This document shows, piece by piece, positions 42,330 through 53,632 of a stretch of DNA of 64,000 bases (its first letter is position 1; each line of letters begins with the position of its first letter). The DNA is from Phanerodontia chrysosporium (taxonomy: Eukaryota; Basidiomycota; Agaricomycetes; Polyporales; Phanerochaetaceae), in contig MJGA01000013.1 in assembly GCA_001910725.1 (NCBI GenBank), positions 1 to 64,000 on the forward strand, in the 5' to 3' direction. The position numbers and the translations under genes were made by a program. The notes under the pieces are model-generated. The model was given only the letters and a program-made list of their open reading frames with translations, was not told where the DNA came from and searched no databases.

Positions 42330-43120
42330 AGGCTACGCGCCGGTGCAGCGACACGACCTCGAGCAGCCACTACGCCTGCGCAAGCGCGAGCCTGTCGTGC
42401 AGCGGGCACTGCAGGGGCTTTCCTTCGCCCCGCTCAGCACGCCTGGCGGCGGCGCTGCGCAGCCGCGTCACGCGTGCATCGACGGCCGCGGGCGTATTGA
42501 CAAGGCTGGCGGAGTACGCAACGGAGGCGGTACGGGGAGCACATCACCCCGCAGCGCAGGCACGTTTCCGAAACCCTCGCGGTATTTCTTATGTATGGGT
42601 TCCTACGGGACTGGACTGGCGGGACAGCCGGCGTCTTTTTTATCGGGATTTCGGCCCCTTCGGGAATCTCAGCCCATTGACGGGGTCGTGATGCTACCGC
42701 CCTCCTAAGATGTCAGTCCAAGGTACGCATATAGTCCGGCAGGTCTTAGCCCACAAAAAAAAAACAACCAATCAATCTACAATGACGAACATATTCCACG
42801 AGCGCACTGTGCATTCAAACGGCGGGTATATAGCATTGTGTGAAACCTTGATTTACAACCAAGCTCTCGTCAAATTATCGAGGCTGTCCCTGAACTTCGA
42901 CGTTTCACCTCGATTGAACTTCAACTTTCCCCTCCATTTTGACGAGCTGTGCGGGGTAGCTCCACCATTGCGTATACTTTGAAGTCGTTTTTGGAACCAA
43001 TGCTCATTGAATGCGCTCCAATAGCCTATATCTGCTCCCGAATCGAGCCAAACAGACTGTTTGGGCCACCAGGAGTAGTCAGTTGTATTATCAGGAGAAC
43101 GACCTGCAGCACGTCAGCGA
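42330..43120. other. Non-coding GC-rich region with terminal-motif cluster
   Basis: After the end of X the sequence is GC-rich with no convincing gene. ATTTCGGCCC (42,648), ATCTCAGCCC (42,666) and ATGTCAGTCC (42,710) form another cluster of the same motif, probably the end of an unrelated or older DNA element. Confidence 0.45.
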
Positions 43121-45706
43121 TTAAACGGGATATTTGACGACATTCAATTGCCAAGGCGTACCATCCGTAACTTTATATACGCCGCAAATGAGGTCTTTTT
43201 CATGCTCTGAGAGTGTGTCAAATGCATGGGGCTTCCCTCCTAGGAGTACAACGGCTTGATGGATGGATGGGCCCAGTGGTCCTGTCACGGCCTGCTTCGT
43301 ATGAAGGCTGTTTACCGTCAAACGCCATATGATTCCACCAGACTCCATAGCTGCATGAGCAGCGTACGCATTGGTGGATATGAAGTCGTTCCGTAGCTCC
43401 TCGTAAGTTGCATACTCTTGCGCAGTGGTACGGAAGCCGGGCCGTCGAATACCAAGCCCTAGCACTTCCTGCGTAGGTAGTGAAAAGAACGGCATATGCG
43501 GAGCTTCTATGATCGTCCTGAATGGGATTCCACGACTTGAGAGTTCTCTGGCGATGTCAAACTTGTGCACACCCCAACCACGCCGCAAAATTTCGGCAGC
43601 GGTTACAGGGCATTCTACCATGATCTCCCAAGGGCGACCTTGATTCTCGGCGGTGTCGCGTGACTTGAGTAGGAACACCTCGCGGGAAATGCCTCCCGGA
43701 GATGTCTGTAGCACTGTTTTTTCAACGACCACGGTTGTTCCGAGTGCGGCCAAGGATCCGGTTTTGTCGTCTGTCAGGTCGCACAACTGACTTGGAGGTG
43801 CAAGCCCGCTCGTCAGATATCCAACGAAATCATACACCTTGTCTACCAGTGCCTCAGGAATACTGTCAACATCGGGGTCCAGTCCGATGACGCGGTGAAG
43901 GAATTGCTTCGGTCTCGCCATCCACAGAGATTTGGAGTCCTCGGTGCAGACGTAGGGAGAGTCGACCTTGTACCCATAGCGGAACTGCAGAATTTGAACA
44001 ATGGGCTCCATGACTACGCGATCGGCCGGTATCACAACGTCGGAGAGACACTCTTCGAACGCCTGTTGGAACTGGTCTGGTTGAAATTCGGGAGGCGGGA
44101 TGGAGGATGAAGCGACGGGGGGGGCATGGGCAGGCTTATCTCGGACGCTATCTTGGTTGAGGTGCTTATACGGCTCATCCTGAGCACGCTCTAGACTACG
44201 ACGTGGAGTGTAGGCGGCACGTCCTCGGGAGGAGCGACTTCGTTCATGGGAGTGGCGGGGCGAACGGTCCATCCCCCGAGCATAGTGAGGAGTATGGCCT
44301 CGTTCACAAACGTATCGAGAGCGACCTCGTTCTTGATCATGGCGGGGTGATCGTCCTCGTTCCTGAGCGTGCGAAGACCAGCGTTGTCGTTCCCTAGTAT
44401 CGTACGGCGAACGACTTCGTTCCCGAGCATGGTAAGGTGAGCGGCTTCGCCTCCGGGTGTGGTAAAGCGAACGGCTTCGTTCCCGAGCGTGCCAAGGCGA
44501 GCGTCGTCGTTCCCTAGTATCGTACGGTGAACGACTTCGTTCCCGAGCATGGTAAGGCGAGCGACTACGTCCCCGGGCGTAGGACGGTGAATGGCTTCGT
44601 TCCCGGGACCGGTTGTAGCGGTGTGGATACCGAGCGTTGCGAGAATAAGAATAAGAAGGCTGACCTCGTTCTCTGGCGCCACTAGGAGACCGTCTCTGGC
44701 ATCTAGTGTACGAAGGGCATGTAGAGGCGGCATTCCGTGCTCCTGGGTGATCATCAGATCGACAACGAGGCGATTCACTTTGGCTGGATTGCGGGCTAAG
44801 GCTGTCTGGTTCCTTGCGGGAGAGCGTTTCCGTATTCTGAGCCACGTTGCCGTCCTGCTGCATCGGAGCATGGGCTACAAATGTTTGATGTACGAGAGGT
44901 ACAGCGCCATCTGTAGAGTAGTGGAGCCACATCGGCAAGCCAGGAACCTGGGAGATGAGATCGAAGTATTCAAGCCATTGCCAGGTTTCTGACGTATCCA
45001 CGAAGGCGCCGATTCGTCGAATAGAAGACATGCTATCGAACATCCAAGACGACTGGAGAGATATTTTGGTCTCGTCGGGGATGAACGTCCAGATGGTCTT
45101 GTGTATCTTCGACGGATCGACGAGGGATGGGAATATGCATCCCAGGCAAGAGATAAACGCCATATTCAGAAGGAATGCCCGTCGGATAATTTCGAAGGCA
45201 CCTTGCGCAGACCGGGCATCCGAAAATGACCTCTCATAGCCGTAGCGAGAAGGAGCGAGTGGTAAAATGACATTTGACGGGAGCGGCCCTGCCATTTTCG
45301 TAAGAAGATGTTGTATACCGCCAAGTATACGTTCCAGGTGCTGCCATTTCTTGACCCGCAATGCACTGTAACGGAAGAACGTTACTGAAGAGCCGGCATG
45401 GTGCTTGACTGAGGTCTTATCCAGAGGGCAAGGACTCTGAAGAGACTCGAATAGAAGGCCCTTGAAACCGCCACTAGCTGGAACGAAAGCGAGCCAGAAT
45501 AGCGTGTCCGTCATCCAGCGTGGACGAATTGGTTTGTAGAGCTCGTCGAAGGGGAGGAAATCATCGATAGGAGCCTTGAGCAGGGGTATTTTCTCAGGTA
45601 AGGCAGAGCCGTCGATCGATAGCCATAGTTGTACATGTCCGCCATCGTGCCTAGTCCGTAGCAAGGTCCATTTTTTGTCTGTTTGCTGCACAGAACGCAT
45701 TAGCAT
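43121..45706 (-). CDS. 861-aa protein with a central Arg/Ser repeat domain
   Basis: A single uninterrupted frame from ATG 45,706 to TGA/TAA near 43,121, long enough to be convincing. Residues 1-310 look globular (LFWLAFVPASGGFKGLLFES; RVKKWQHLERILGGIQHLL). About residues 365-500 are a tandem array of RERSRSPYHA-like decapeptides, corresponding to a 30-bp DNA minisatellite near 44,250-44,600. Residues 540-861 form a second globular region (FQQAFEECLSDVVIPADRVV; GPSIHQAVVLLGGKPHAFDT). RS repeats elsewhere bind RNA or splicing factors and are kinase substrates; whether that applies here is inference. I do not recognise the flanking domains. It lies among transposon remnants and could be a multicopy cargo gene. 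Confidence 0.7.
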   Translation of the reverse strand: MLMRSVQQTDKKWTLLRTRHDGGHVQLWLSIDGSALPEKIPLLKAPIDDFLPFDELYKPIRPRWMTDTLFWLAFVPASGGFKGLLFESLQSPCPLDKTSVKHHAGSSVTFFRYSALRVKKWQHLERILGGIQHLLTKMAGPLPSNVILPLAPSRYGYERSFSDARSAQGAFEIIRRAFLLNMAFISCLGCIFPSLVDPSKIHKTIWTFIPDETKISLQSSWMFDSMSSIRRIGAFVDTSETWQWLEYFDLISQVPGLPMWLHYSTDGAVPLVHQTFVAHAPMQQDGNVAQNTETLSRKEPDSLSPQSSQSESPRCRSDDHPGARNAASTCPSYTRCQRRSPSGARERGQPSYSYSRNARYPHRYNRSRERSHSPSYARGRSRSPYHARERSRSPYDTRERRRSPWHARERSRSLYHTRRRSRSPYHARERSRSPYDTRERQRWSSHAQERGRSPRHDQERGRSRYVCERGHTPHYARGMDRSPRHSHERSRSSRGRAAYTPRRSLERAQDEPYKHLNQDSVRDKPAHAPPVASSSIPPPEFQPDQFQQAFEECLSDVVIPADRVVMEPIVQILQFRYGYKVDSPYVCTEDSKSLWMARPKQFLHRVIGLDPDVDSIPEALVDKVYDFVGYLTSGLAPPSQLCDLTDDKTGSLAALGTTVVVEKTVLQTSPGGISREVFLLKSRDTAENQGRPWEIMVECPVTAAEILRRGWGVHKFDIARELSSRGIPFRTIIEAPHMPFFSLPTQEVLGLGIRRPGFRTTAQEYATYEELRNDFISTNAYAAHAAMESGGIIWRLTVNSLHTKQAVTGPLGPSIHQAVVLLGGKPHAFDTLSEHEKDLICGVYKVTDGTPWQLNVVKYPV

Positions 45707-47049
45707 GTACCAGGCATAACTACGATGTTGTGGCTTGCCTCGGGCGATGGTGTAAGATTTGCGCGAATTTCAGACGGAAGCTCATTCATCTCGGGGAGAG
45801 TTGGCTGTACCAGAATTAACAAGCATCCAATAACGTACGACCATGACGACAAACTTCTTGAACAGACTCCTGTGTCGGAGGTATAGGATGGTTTCCCGTT
45901 ACCGTATCTTCATTGTTCGCGACTGTCGACGGTGCTCTTGCGGTTGTAGACGATCGTGCTGTATCCCTTAAGGCCTCTATTGTCGATAAGAGCCGATTGT
46001 CGCCACAGTCTCCGAAGACCATGCCGTCGTCGTCGAAGTCCATGACTCGAAGAGATGTAAGTCGTAAGGGAACTGGATTCCGCCTTAAAAGGCCGCCAGT
46101 ACGGCCGGCAACGCTTTATTGAAGAAAAAAGGAGGTGAAAACGGCCGGGATTTCTGTAAGTCACCCTGCAAGGCCGCCAGTACGACCGACGACGCTCGCC
46201 TGGGGACAGCTGGGCGTAGATGCGTTAGTATTATGACCGCCACCTGAAAACGCTGTTAGCACAAAAGCTGCTGTGAAGACCTCCCGAGCAAAATGAGGCC
46301 ATCCATAAGCTACTCACTGGGTCGTTATGTTGCCCACAACGTTACCAAGTGGTTTGCACAATTCCCGGAGTTCAAGGGAAAGCGAAGTGCTGGAGCGCCC
46401 GCCATGTTCAGCCCATAATCGGCGTCAATTCCTCAACCCGCTTGCGATGTCAGCCCAGATGCACAAGCGCCGTCCATTTCAGCCCAGATTTCAGTCCGTT
46501 CACCAATTTTAGCGATCAGTCCATGACATTATAGCGAATAGCAGTAGGTATGACGGCTCAATATCGAATAATAGACCCTGTCTGGAATTCCCCAACGGCT
46601 TGAACTAGGCTTTCCCTACGGCCGCTGTGCTGGAAGCGGCGCCGTGACGAATCATTGTGCTTAAGCAAATGATTCCGGGATGCGGTATCGGTACAACCTC
46701 CATGCATCGTGACTTTAAGGTCGGAATCAGCGCGAAATATTGAGTCAGTCAGTTGCGAGGACTTACAGGTAATGTATACACTGATGAGGCAACATAGAGA
46801 ACCGGGATTGTTTTGCCTTTTTTGCGTTGTAAATTATTTACTTCACTTTTTCTGAAGAGACCTGTGGAGGACTGGACGGTCGAAACCGAGAGTCAGGCGA
46901 TCCCAGGATGTGGGAGAGGAATGTCGCGCACCTGAGCGTCATAGGCAGCGAAAGACCGCCTCAAGAAGACAGAAAATAGAGGTAGCGTAAAGAACAGGAG
47001 TATAGTAGAAGGAAATTGCATTGGATAGGTAGAATGAGTGTGACGGGAG
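45707..47049. other. Intergenic region with short direct repeats and a terminal-motif cluster
   Basis: No convincing gene. AAGGCCGCCAGTACGGCCGG at 46,089 recurs as a diverged copy at 46,171 (82 bp apart). TTCAGCCC (46,407), ATGTCAGCCC (46,447), ATTTCAGCCC (46,476) and ATTTCAGTCC (46,488) form a cluster of the motif family. Confidence 0.5.
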
Positions 47050-47766
47050 TTAAGCGTAGTCGAAGAAAGACCCCTCTTGGTTTCGTAGGCCTGATCTGCG
47101 CGCAGCTTCTGCCGTCTTAACACGAAGGCGACACTTGAGGCGCCGCGTGAAGTCTGATATGACGGGATCGAGCGTAGTCATTGCTACGGAGGGGAGTTGC
47201 TGCGGCTGGCGCAAGGTGGAGGGGAGCCATAGGAAGGTATCGATGTTCAATTGCTTTTGGCGGCGACGGAGAATCTTCCATAGAAACGGTGTAGAGCACC
47301 ACGAGAAGGGGACGCTGAGAAAATACGTGCCGCAGGTGCCGATGCCAGATAACAAATATGTTACCCAGTGCGTCTCCACCGAGTGTACTGCAATAATATC
47401 CTCCAGGACCTTGGTAGAGTCTTCCTCCTTTCCAGGAGCGTCCCATATCAAGTGGACGCTGGTTCCAATGCTCAGCGTGACTCCTGGGTCCCTGGTAACG
47501 TACCAGTGGTACGTGCCATTGAGGATTTGATCGATGCCGCGCAGACGCACTTTGACATACGTCGAGGTAGTCCCACGGCTGACACGGTCAAGGGTGAACG
47601 CTGTCGACAGAGGGCCCGGTCTCTCGTGGAGGTCCACGATGTTTGTCGGAAGCATTACCGCAGTAACGGCAAATGGGTCGTTGTCGGTCGCTGCGGCTAT
47701 CTCCTTAAGAGTAGGAAGAGCAGCAGAACTGACAGATACTGGCATGATTTTGTTATTGCAATTCAC
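47050..47766 (-). CDS. Unknown protein, up to 238 aa
   Basis: An ATG-started, uninterrupted frame. The first two thirds are protein-like (NDPFAVTAVMLPTNIVDLHE; VSRGTTSTYVKVRLRGIDQI; VTLSIGTSVHLIWDAPGKEE), with a beta-rich pattern and a possible hydrophobic segment near residues 135-165. The C-terminal third is Arg-rich and could be intronic or untranslated sequence. A second Met at residue 8 may be the start. No family recognised. Confidence 0.45.
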   Translation of the reverse strand: MNCNNKIMPVSVSSAALPTLKEIAAATDNDPFAVTAVMLPTNIVDLHERPGPLSTAFTLDRVSRGTTSTYVKVRLRGIDQILNGTYHWYVTRDPGVTLSIGTSVHLIWDAPGKEEDSTKVLEDIIAVHSVETHWVTYLLSGIGTCGTYFLSVPFSWCSTPFLWKILRRRQKQLNIDTFLWLPSTLRQPQQLPSVAMTTLDPVISDFTRRLKCRLRVKTAEAARRSGLRNQEGSFFDYA

Positions 47767-47975
47767 GGCGAATTGAGACCTATCACCTACTTTCTGCAGT
47801 AGAGTGCGTATCTTGCGTCATGGTGGAAGACAGAATGGGGAGCTAGAAAGAGTGGGGTATGAAGGAGCGTCGAGGCAGAAGAGAGCGGAATTCACGAAGA
47901 CGATGGTAGTGGGGGGGGGGAAGCTACATATCAACACGACCTAAATTCGGCAATTTTGGCAGGGCGTCTTCCATG

Positions 47976-48100
47976 ATGTCAGTCCGTGGTTCCTTCGTTT
48001 TGGATTTCAGCCCAGTGGCTCGACCGCCACCCGGACCGCGCCCACTCCATAGGGGAATCGTCGGGCCACCTGCCCGCTACCACACCGGGATGTCAGTGCC
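47976..48100 (+). repeat. Terminal-motif cluster
   Basis: ATGTCAGTCC (47,976), ATTTCAGCCC (48,004) and ATGTCAGTGCC (48,090), all in the same orientation as the clusters at 42.2, 42.7, 46.4 and 57.7 kb. Confidence 0.7.
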
Positions 48101-48525
48101 GTCGTCATATAAGGTCATACCCATGAGCACTAGCACGGCGCAAGGGTCTCCGATCTCGGCTGAGCTGTTCGAACGCTTTTGCACAGACAGTCGGATTTCA
48201 TTAGAGACCACATAACATATCATACATTGGAGCAAGGTCAAAACATGTCAACACTGCAGACACAGACGAAGGGACAACGGGATGGTGGTGGAGCCGACCC
48301 TAACCTAGCGCATTTTTGGTCAAGTTCTCAGTGAAGAATGGGAGGAGAAGGCGTGAGCGGGGATACGTAGTATTGAGTTTGGAAAAAAGCACGACGAGAG
48401 ACCCGGATATGCCGTCGCTCGATTTTGGCTGCAATCGAGAATGCCTAGTGGTGGAAGCATTCAGAGAATGGGCTTCAGACAATGATGGTTGACTTACCCA
48501 ATTGCGTCAGCTGCCAGAGGCCGTC

Positions 48526-51153
48526 CTACTCCTCGTCCGACACCATACCGAAAAAGTCCTCCTCGTCGCTGTCAGCCACCTCCTTCAACAAGGTCGTGAA
48601 GTCTTCGCCGCTTTCGCTTCCAGACGGGCCCCCAGCCTCCGCCTTAGAGGATTTCGTGAGCTTCAAAGACCTGGCAGACTTCGCAGGGGTGCGCATCAAC
48701 TGCTTCTTCTGAGTTGGAGTCAGGCGATCCAGATACTCCGGGCTATAATAGCCCTCGGGAAGACCTGTAGGCGGTCTCCGATTGCTCTCAAGCATGCACT
48801 TACCGCGCAAGCGCGGAATAGCACGAGGCCCCGAATTCCTGGGCTTCTTGGTCTCCAGGATCTGGCGGTCGACGAATTGAACCATCTCCGAGATGGTTTT
48901 GTGCCTCCAACCGCTCTTCTTCGTGAGGTACCAGGTCACAGAAGGATTGTGCTCTTCTGTGTCGCTTTCATCAGAGCTCATCCCATCGGCACCCAGCGTA
49001 TTCACGATCTCCCAGCAGTTCGACCATTGCGTGTGCTCGGGCTTTCCCTCAAGCTCAACCACCTTGGAACCGATGAAACCTGCGCGAGTGTGGAATTTCT
49101 ATCAAAACATCAGATGCTATATCTCGAGTGTGATCGTTATGAAAGCTCGGCTTACATCCATACGGCGAGAGTACTGCCTAGCATATTTGCGAATGCTCTC
49201 GAAATCCTTGGTAACTCGATCCGCGACTTCTTTGGCTGTCTCCAAGGTGCCATCGGGTTTGACGCGTGCGGACTGCATCTTGTAGTTGCGTATCAATGTC
49301 CTGAACTTGTTCAGGATGATGTGCATCCACAGCCTGTCCTCTATGGCAGGCAGCGCAGCGATCTGGTCGGCACATGCACGGGACAGGTGGGTGTAAAATA
49401 GATACGCGACCTCCTGGTTCCAGGCTGCTCTGGGAGGCGTCGTGACGTCCAATCGCGGCCTGATTGGATCCGGACCCTGCGCAGGGTTGACCGCAGCAGT
49501 TCCATGTTCCGCGAAGGCCTTGCTGTCCGCAGGTGACGCAGGCTCAACGGTTACAAACTGAACGTCGGAGCCTTGAAAGGCAAAGAACGATCGTGTAGCT
49601 TGGTGAACAACGGCCTGCAAGGTCGTGAGTGGAACTGCAACACCCGTTGATAGAGCACCGCGTACCTTGTACTTGATAGCATCCGGGAGCTGCCTCAGCT
49701 GCTCGTCGAGACTAGCGCCGATAGCCCGCGGTGCTCGCTGAGCCCGGCTGGCCTTCGCTTGTTCCTGGAGGCGCTTCGAAGAGCGGGCCTGCTTCAGTTG
49801 CTCGAGGACAGATGGTTCATCGCGAATTACAACTGGTTTACTGGTCTTCGCAGGGGCCTTCGCGGGGACCTTCGCGGGAGAGGATTGCTTCGACTGCTTC
49901 TATGTTCACCGTAAGCACGAACCAACACTTTCAAAATCGGCCGAATTACTCACGGCGATAGTATCAAGTATGTTAAGAGCGGAGGCTGCAAGCTTCTCGT
50001 GTGTCGCGTTTGTCTTCTCGTTGTCGTTTTCAGAAATGTGGTGCTCCTGCGACGTGCGAAGGTGTCAGATAAGCTTCACAGTCACGGTAAAGCGACGTAC
50101 CTTGAGCTGAATTTCTAAATCCTTCATGCGCGATTCGTACCCCTCATTACGTGCCCTCTCCTCTGCGAGCCGCGCCTCATAGGACTGAACCATGGCAGCG
50201 TTGTTTTGAATGAGCTCCTGGCCTTCCTTGACGCGCAACTCGTACTCCTGACTACGTGCCTTCTCCTCTGCGAGCCGCGCCTCATAGGACTGAACCATGG
50301 CAGCGTTGTTTTGAATGAGCTCCTGGCCTTGCATGCGCAGCATCTCGCGCTCCCTCCAGGCTTCGTCTCGCTCAGCATAGGCCTTATGGAGTTGGGTGCT
50401 CTTCTGGACTAAGAGCCGCTGCGTAAGCATGTTAGGGGCATTTCTGGCGATGAGGTGCTGCGCATGGCTGTCTGAAGACTTTCGGCGATCGGCGCGACCA
50501 CCAACCGGAGGAGCACGACCCACGGATACGCTTCCATGGGTAACGACCGTCTCCGGAGCTGCCGGGGACTGAGGATAGAGGTCGGCTTGCTGTACCGGAG
50601 GGGCGGAGGTGAAGACTCCGACGCCCAAAGCCTTGTCCGAATCCTGGTAGAGCTCCATACTGTCTGCTTCCACAAGGGTGTCCTGGGACTGAGGTGGAGC
50701 GACGTCGTCTACGGGATGGATTTCCATAGGGGATAGCTCTTCGCCCGTGTTGAGAAGGAGGAGAGGGATGGGGCACAGAGGGGTTGCAGCGATGTCCAAA
50801 CTTCTAAGTGAAGATACCTCTCGAGTACGACCCGAAGAAGCAGCAGCACCGAGTTTTGAGACTGGCTGAAAAACATTAGAAACTCTGGCAGACGACGGGA
50901 AGCGTGCACTTACAAGCGACAGACAATCAACGAGTACTAGAGCCTGAAGGATACGATCCGTAAGGGCAAGATGGTGTACTGGGGAAGGGGTAACGGCGTG
51001 CGGAGCCTCAGAGAGGGTGCGAACGAGCGATATACCGTAGAGATGGAAAAAGGATATCGATGAAGAGGCGGTCGACAGGCTGCCGGTATTTAAACCTTTT
51101 CTGGAGCCGGGCGCCGCTTGGAAGATTCTGCTGGGCATGAATAGAAAATACAT
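48526..51153 (-). CDS. Multi-exon unknown protein with coiled coil, about 800 aa
   Basis: Exons approximately 51,153-50,914, 50,865-50,101, 50,046-49,955, 49,903-49,156 and 49,098-48,526. Introns 50,913-50,866 (48 nt), 50,100-50,047 (54 nt) and 49,155-49,099 (57 nt) have consensus ends; the one near 49,954-49,904 is less certain. The N-terminal third is low-complexity. Then comes a coiled coil containing two copies of a 35-residue unit (GQELIQNNAAMVQSYEARLA...), that is a 105-bp tandem duplication, followed by a Lys/Ala/Pro-rich linker and a globular part (WNQEVAYLFYTHLSRACADQ; HIILNKFRTLIRNYKMQSAR). The C-terminus has GLPEGYYSPEYLDRLTPTQK and an acidic DSDEEDFFGMVSDEE tail. Such proteins seem to me to occur in many agaricomycete genomes near DNA transposons, but I assign no function. 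Confidence 0.6.
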
Positions 51154-51317
51154 GGCGTTCTGACGGGCAATTCGGAGTTACATACGGAGGGAAAAAAGGA
51201 GGGGAGGCTTTTACTATAGATCCTCGTCGAGCGCGGGTCGTTTCCTTCCTCCGTCACAGGGAAGACCGACGAGATTCTCCTCAGGCTTGCGCAGAGGTTT
51301 ATTCATCCTAGAGAGTC

Positions 51318-51657
51318 CTATAGAGCCTCCTCCTCCACCTCGTCTGCCTCCCTGAGCCTCGCTGCAGTCGGTTTTGTCGCGAATTTTGCACCCATCGGCC
51401 CGAGAGGTGCCCCTTGACCATCGGTAAGACCCTCCCTGACCGACTTTCCATCAGATGGCTTGCGCCCGGCTTTATACTTCAGCTTATGCCTCAGCATATC
51501 GTCGACGGACCACAAGTCTTCGTAAGCAGCTAGTACGGGATACCTTGCAAGAGCCTATGTGACTGGTTACCGACCTGAGCATATTCGTACACACCAAGAT
51601 GCTTACCTGTGCTCGTACCATTTCTAAGGCCGTTCTGGATTGCTTGCTAAAAGACAT
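51318..51657 (-). CDS. Possible small two-exon unknown protein
   Basis: A 17-codon exon (51,657-51,607, MSFSKQSRTALEMVRAQ) ends at a consensus GTAAGC donor. A second coding-like stretch (YEDLWSVDDMLRHKLKYKAG, ending EADEVEEEAL and stop at 51,318) follows about 80 bp later, but I find no acceptor that joins them in frame. It is either a pseudogene or a gene with a non-canonical acceptor. Confidence 0.3.
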
Positions 51658-52282
51658 GTTGGTATCCAGCGGTTCGCCAATGAGACCATCCAGCGCTACA
51701 CCTGGTCTTCTGGAGTTCGGCGTCCAGCTTGCAACCTCCGCGGGCCGGAGGACTAGCTTCGCCGCTAAGGTTCACATCATCTCCAAGGGCGATTTTATGT
51801 TCATCCCTTTCGAGATCTCTAGATCTGCGGACCTGTGCCACATCCTTTTCCAGGGGCGAAGATTCAATTGCAGATATTAGATAGACTTGAGACAGCGGGC
51901 GCGGCGACTCCGTCGACTGAGAAGAATAGGGATAGGGCGAGGCGGCCCAGCTTCAGTGAGGGGTAGGGCGATGGGGCCCATAGGGATGGGCTTGGGAGTT
52001 CGCGAGTGGGGTCTCTCTGCGAGGGCTTGCCTTTAAGCGCCTGCCGTGCCGACCAAGAACGTATCAGAAAGTTTTAGAAATGCGATCAATGAGACGGCGA
52101 TTATCTACATCGATTTCGGGCGGACGACCGATGACGGAATCGCTGCCCTCCCGCTCCTGCTGGTTCCCGCTACCCCGCGTCTCGTCCCCCTGGACACTCA
52201 TTGGCATGCTTCACTTTCCGTTCGGAGACGTCTCTCTAATGGTCGATATCAACCGCTGGCCGCCTGATAGGACACGGCGGGC

Positions 52283-52700
52283 CCGTGATGCAGTCGCAAT
52301 CTCTCCCGATGGCTGCTGGGTACTCAGTAGAGGTGAGGATCTACAATCCATACCATTCCTACTAATTAAACACGTACCCATTCTCTAAGGAGCGATGGCG
52401 CACGGTTTCGGGATCTGGAGCGTCGCAGTCAGTGCCCGCTTATAGGTCCAATTCGCGACCAGGACCCTGTAAGCTGCGTTCAGTGGGTGTCCTGAAGGGC
52501 AGCCTTGACGTCGTATATGGCACAGGCTTGGGATACACAACGGTATGCGGGAGGAGTTCTCTGCAGGTGCGCTGATGCAGCTATTCGTGGAGAGCGGATT
52601 TGAGCTCATTTGATCCAGGATGCGTTCGAGAAAACTGCCTTCCACAAGATCGCCTCGGGTGGTGAGGTAACCGCAATGGCCGCTGGGAGACGTAACACCC
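52283..52700 (+). pseudogene. WD40-repeat protein remnant
   Basis: Protein-like pieces in several frames: DAVAISPDGCWVLS at 52,283, a DLERRSQCPLIGPIRDQDPV stretch near 52,410, VVYGTGLGYTTV near 52,510, and AFEKTAFHKIASGGEVTAMA near 52,625. The first is a typical WD40 blade and the rest fits a beta-propeller. Stops separate the pieces and splice sites do not repair them, so this is probably a decayed gene fragment. The 3' neighbour is a G homopolymer region. Confidence 0.4.
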
Positions 52701-52869
52701 GGATCGCGCGCTTCGCCACTGGAACGAGCCTGGAAGGCTTAGTTGGTGCACTTGCGGAATGTGTCGCGGGATAGGAACTTTCTTGGGCACCGCTGGAGGG
52801 GATGAGCTGCGCCGATGGGGTATCCGCGTACGAACATATGACACCGCAGGGCGTGAGACTGCCTATGGG

Positions 52870-52960
52870 GCCTCTGAGTACGACCCAAAAGGCACCTATA
52901 GCAGGGGGGGGGGGGGGGGGGGGTTTGTCGAGGAAGCCTCTGAGTACGACCCAAAAGGCA
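52870..52960. repeat. Run of 20 G flanked by 25-bp direct repeats
   Basis: G20 at 52,904-52,923. The word GCCTCTGAGTACGACCC (followed by AAAAGGCA) occurs at 52,870 and again at 52,936, giving a 66-bp spacing. The run could form a G-quadruplex and is a likely site of sequencing or length error. Confidence 0.8.
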
Positions 52961-53270
52961 TCGCTGAAGAAGGGGGAAGCGGAGGGAAATGCTGAAGGTG
53001 AACGATGGCTACAGCCTAGAGAGAGTCGTAGGAGAGGGGTGCAGGATTGAGGCGTTGCGGTGTCAGACAGCAACGTGAGCACGCACCGTAACATGTCCCT
53101 TGCCATTGACCATCCTCCGTCGTGGTAGTCTTTCGCCATACTATAGTACTAGCTGTTGTCGGACCCAACTACGATCACTCGATGCAAGTGAACTGTGGCC
53201 AGTGCGTTGGAGGGAGAGGACACCTATCGAAGAGCATAGCCGCTGGAGTGTCGAAATTTGCAAGAAAGAC

Positions 53271-53446
53271 GGGCTGACATTAAAGTTGGTCTGACATTGC
53301 TGAGACGGGCTGACATGCATTGCTGAGATGTAGACGGGCTGAAGGTTGCGACTGACATCATGAACGCGGGGCTGAAATGATCCGGCCTTGCCATCACGAA
53401 TTGACTGGGCTGACATCGTAGACGCCCGGCGTCTGTGGGCTGACAT
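53271..53446 (-). repeat. Terminal-motif cluster on the left side of the transposase
   Basis: GGGCTGACAT at 53,271, 53,307, 53,407 and 53,437, with variants at 53,288 (GGTCTGACAT) and 53,369 (GGGCTGAAAT). Opposite in orientation to the pair at 57,702-57,739 on the other side of the transposase gene, as expected for subterminal transposase-binding repeats of one element. Confidence 0.75.
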
Positions 53447-53632
53447 CCCAGCGGGCTAGTATTATGTAAGCCAAAAATACTGCTGCGTCCCAATGTCTTC
53501 AAACACGTCAATTACTGACGAGTCTCCACCGCCGAGCCTACATAGGGTAAGTCTAATCTTGTGATATTATATTAATAGAACGCTACCCACAGCATACTAG
53601 CTCTGTAGGTCCGGGAAATTTCCCCTTCCCTA

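Noticed and set aside
42046..42708. 220-codon frame in and after element X, also present in copy 2
   Set aside because: It is Arg/Pro/Ala-rich, the frame is open because of a GC-rich repeat, and the shared part ends abruptly at the element boundary; overlapping frames are equally open.
52606..53139. Minus-strand frame with a repeated AFWVVLRG and a proline run
   Set aside because: The repeat and the Pro run are reverse reads of the direct repeat and G20 tract; the WD40-like signal is on the plus strand.
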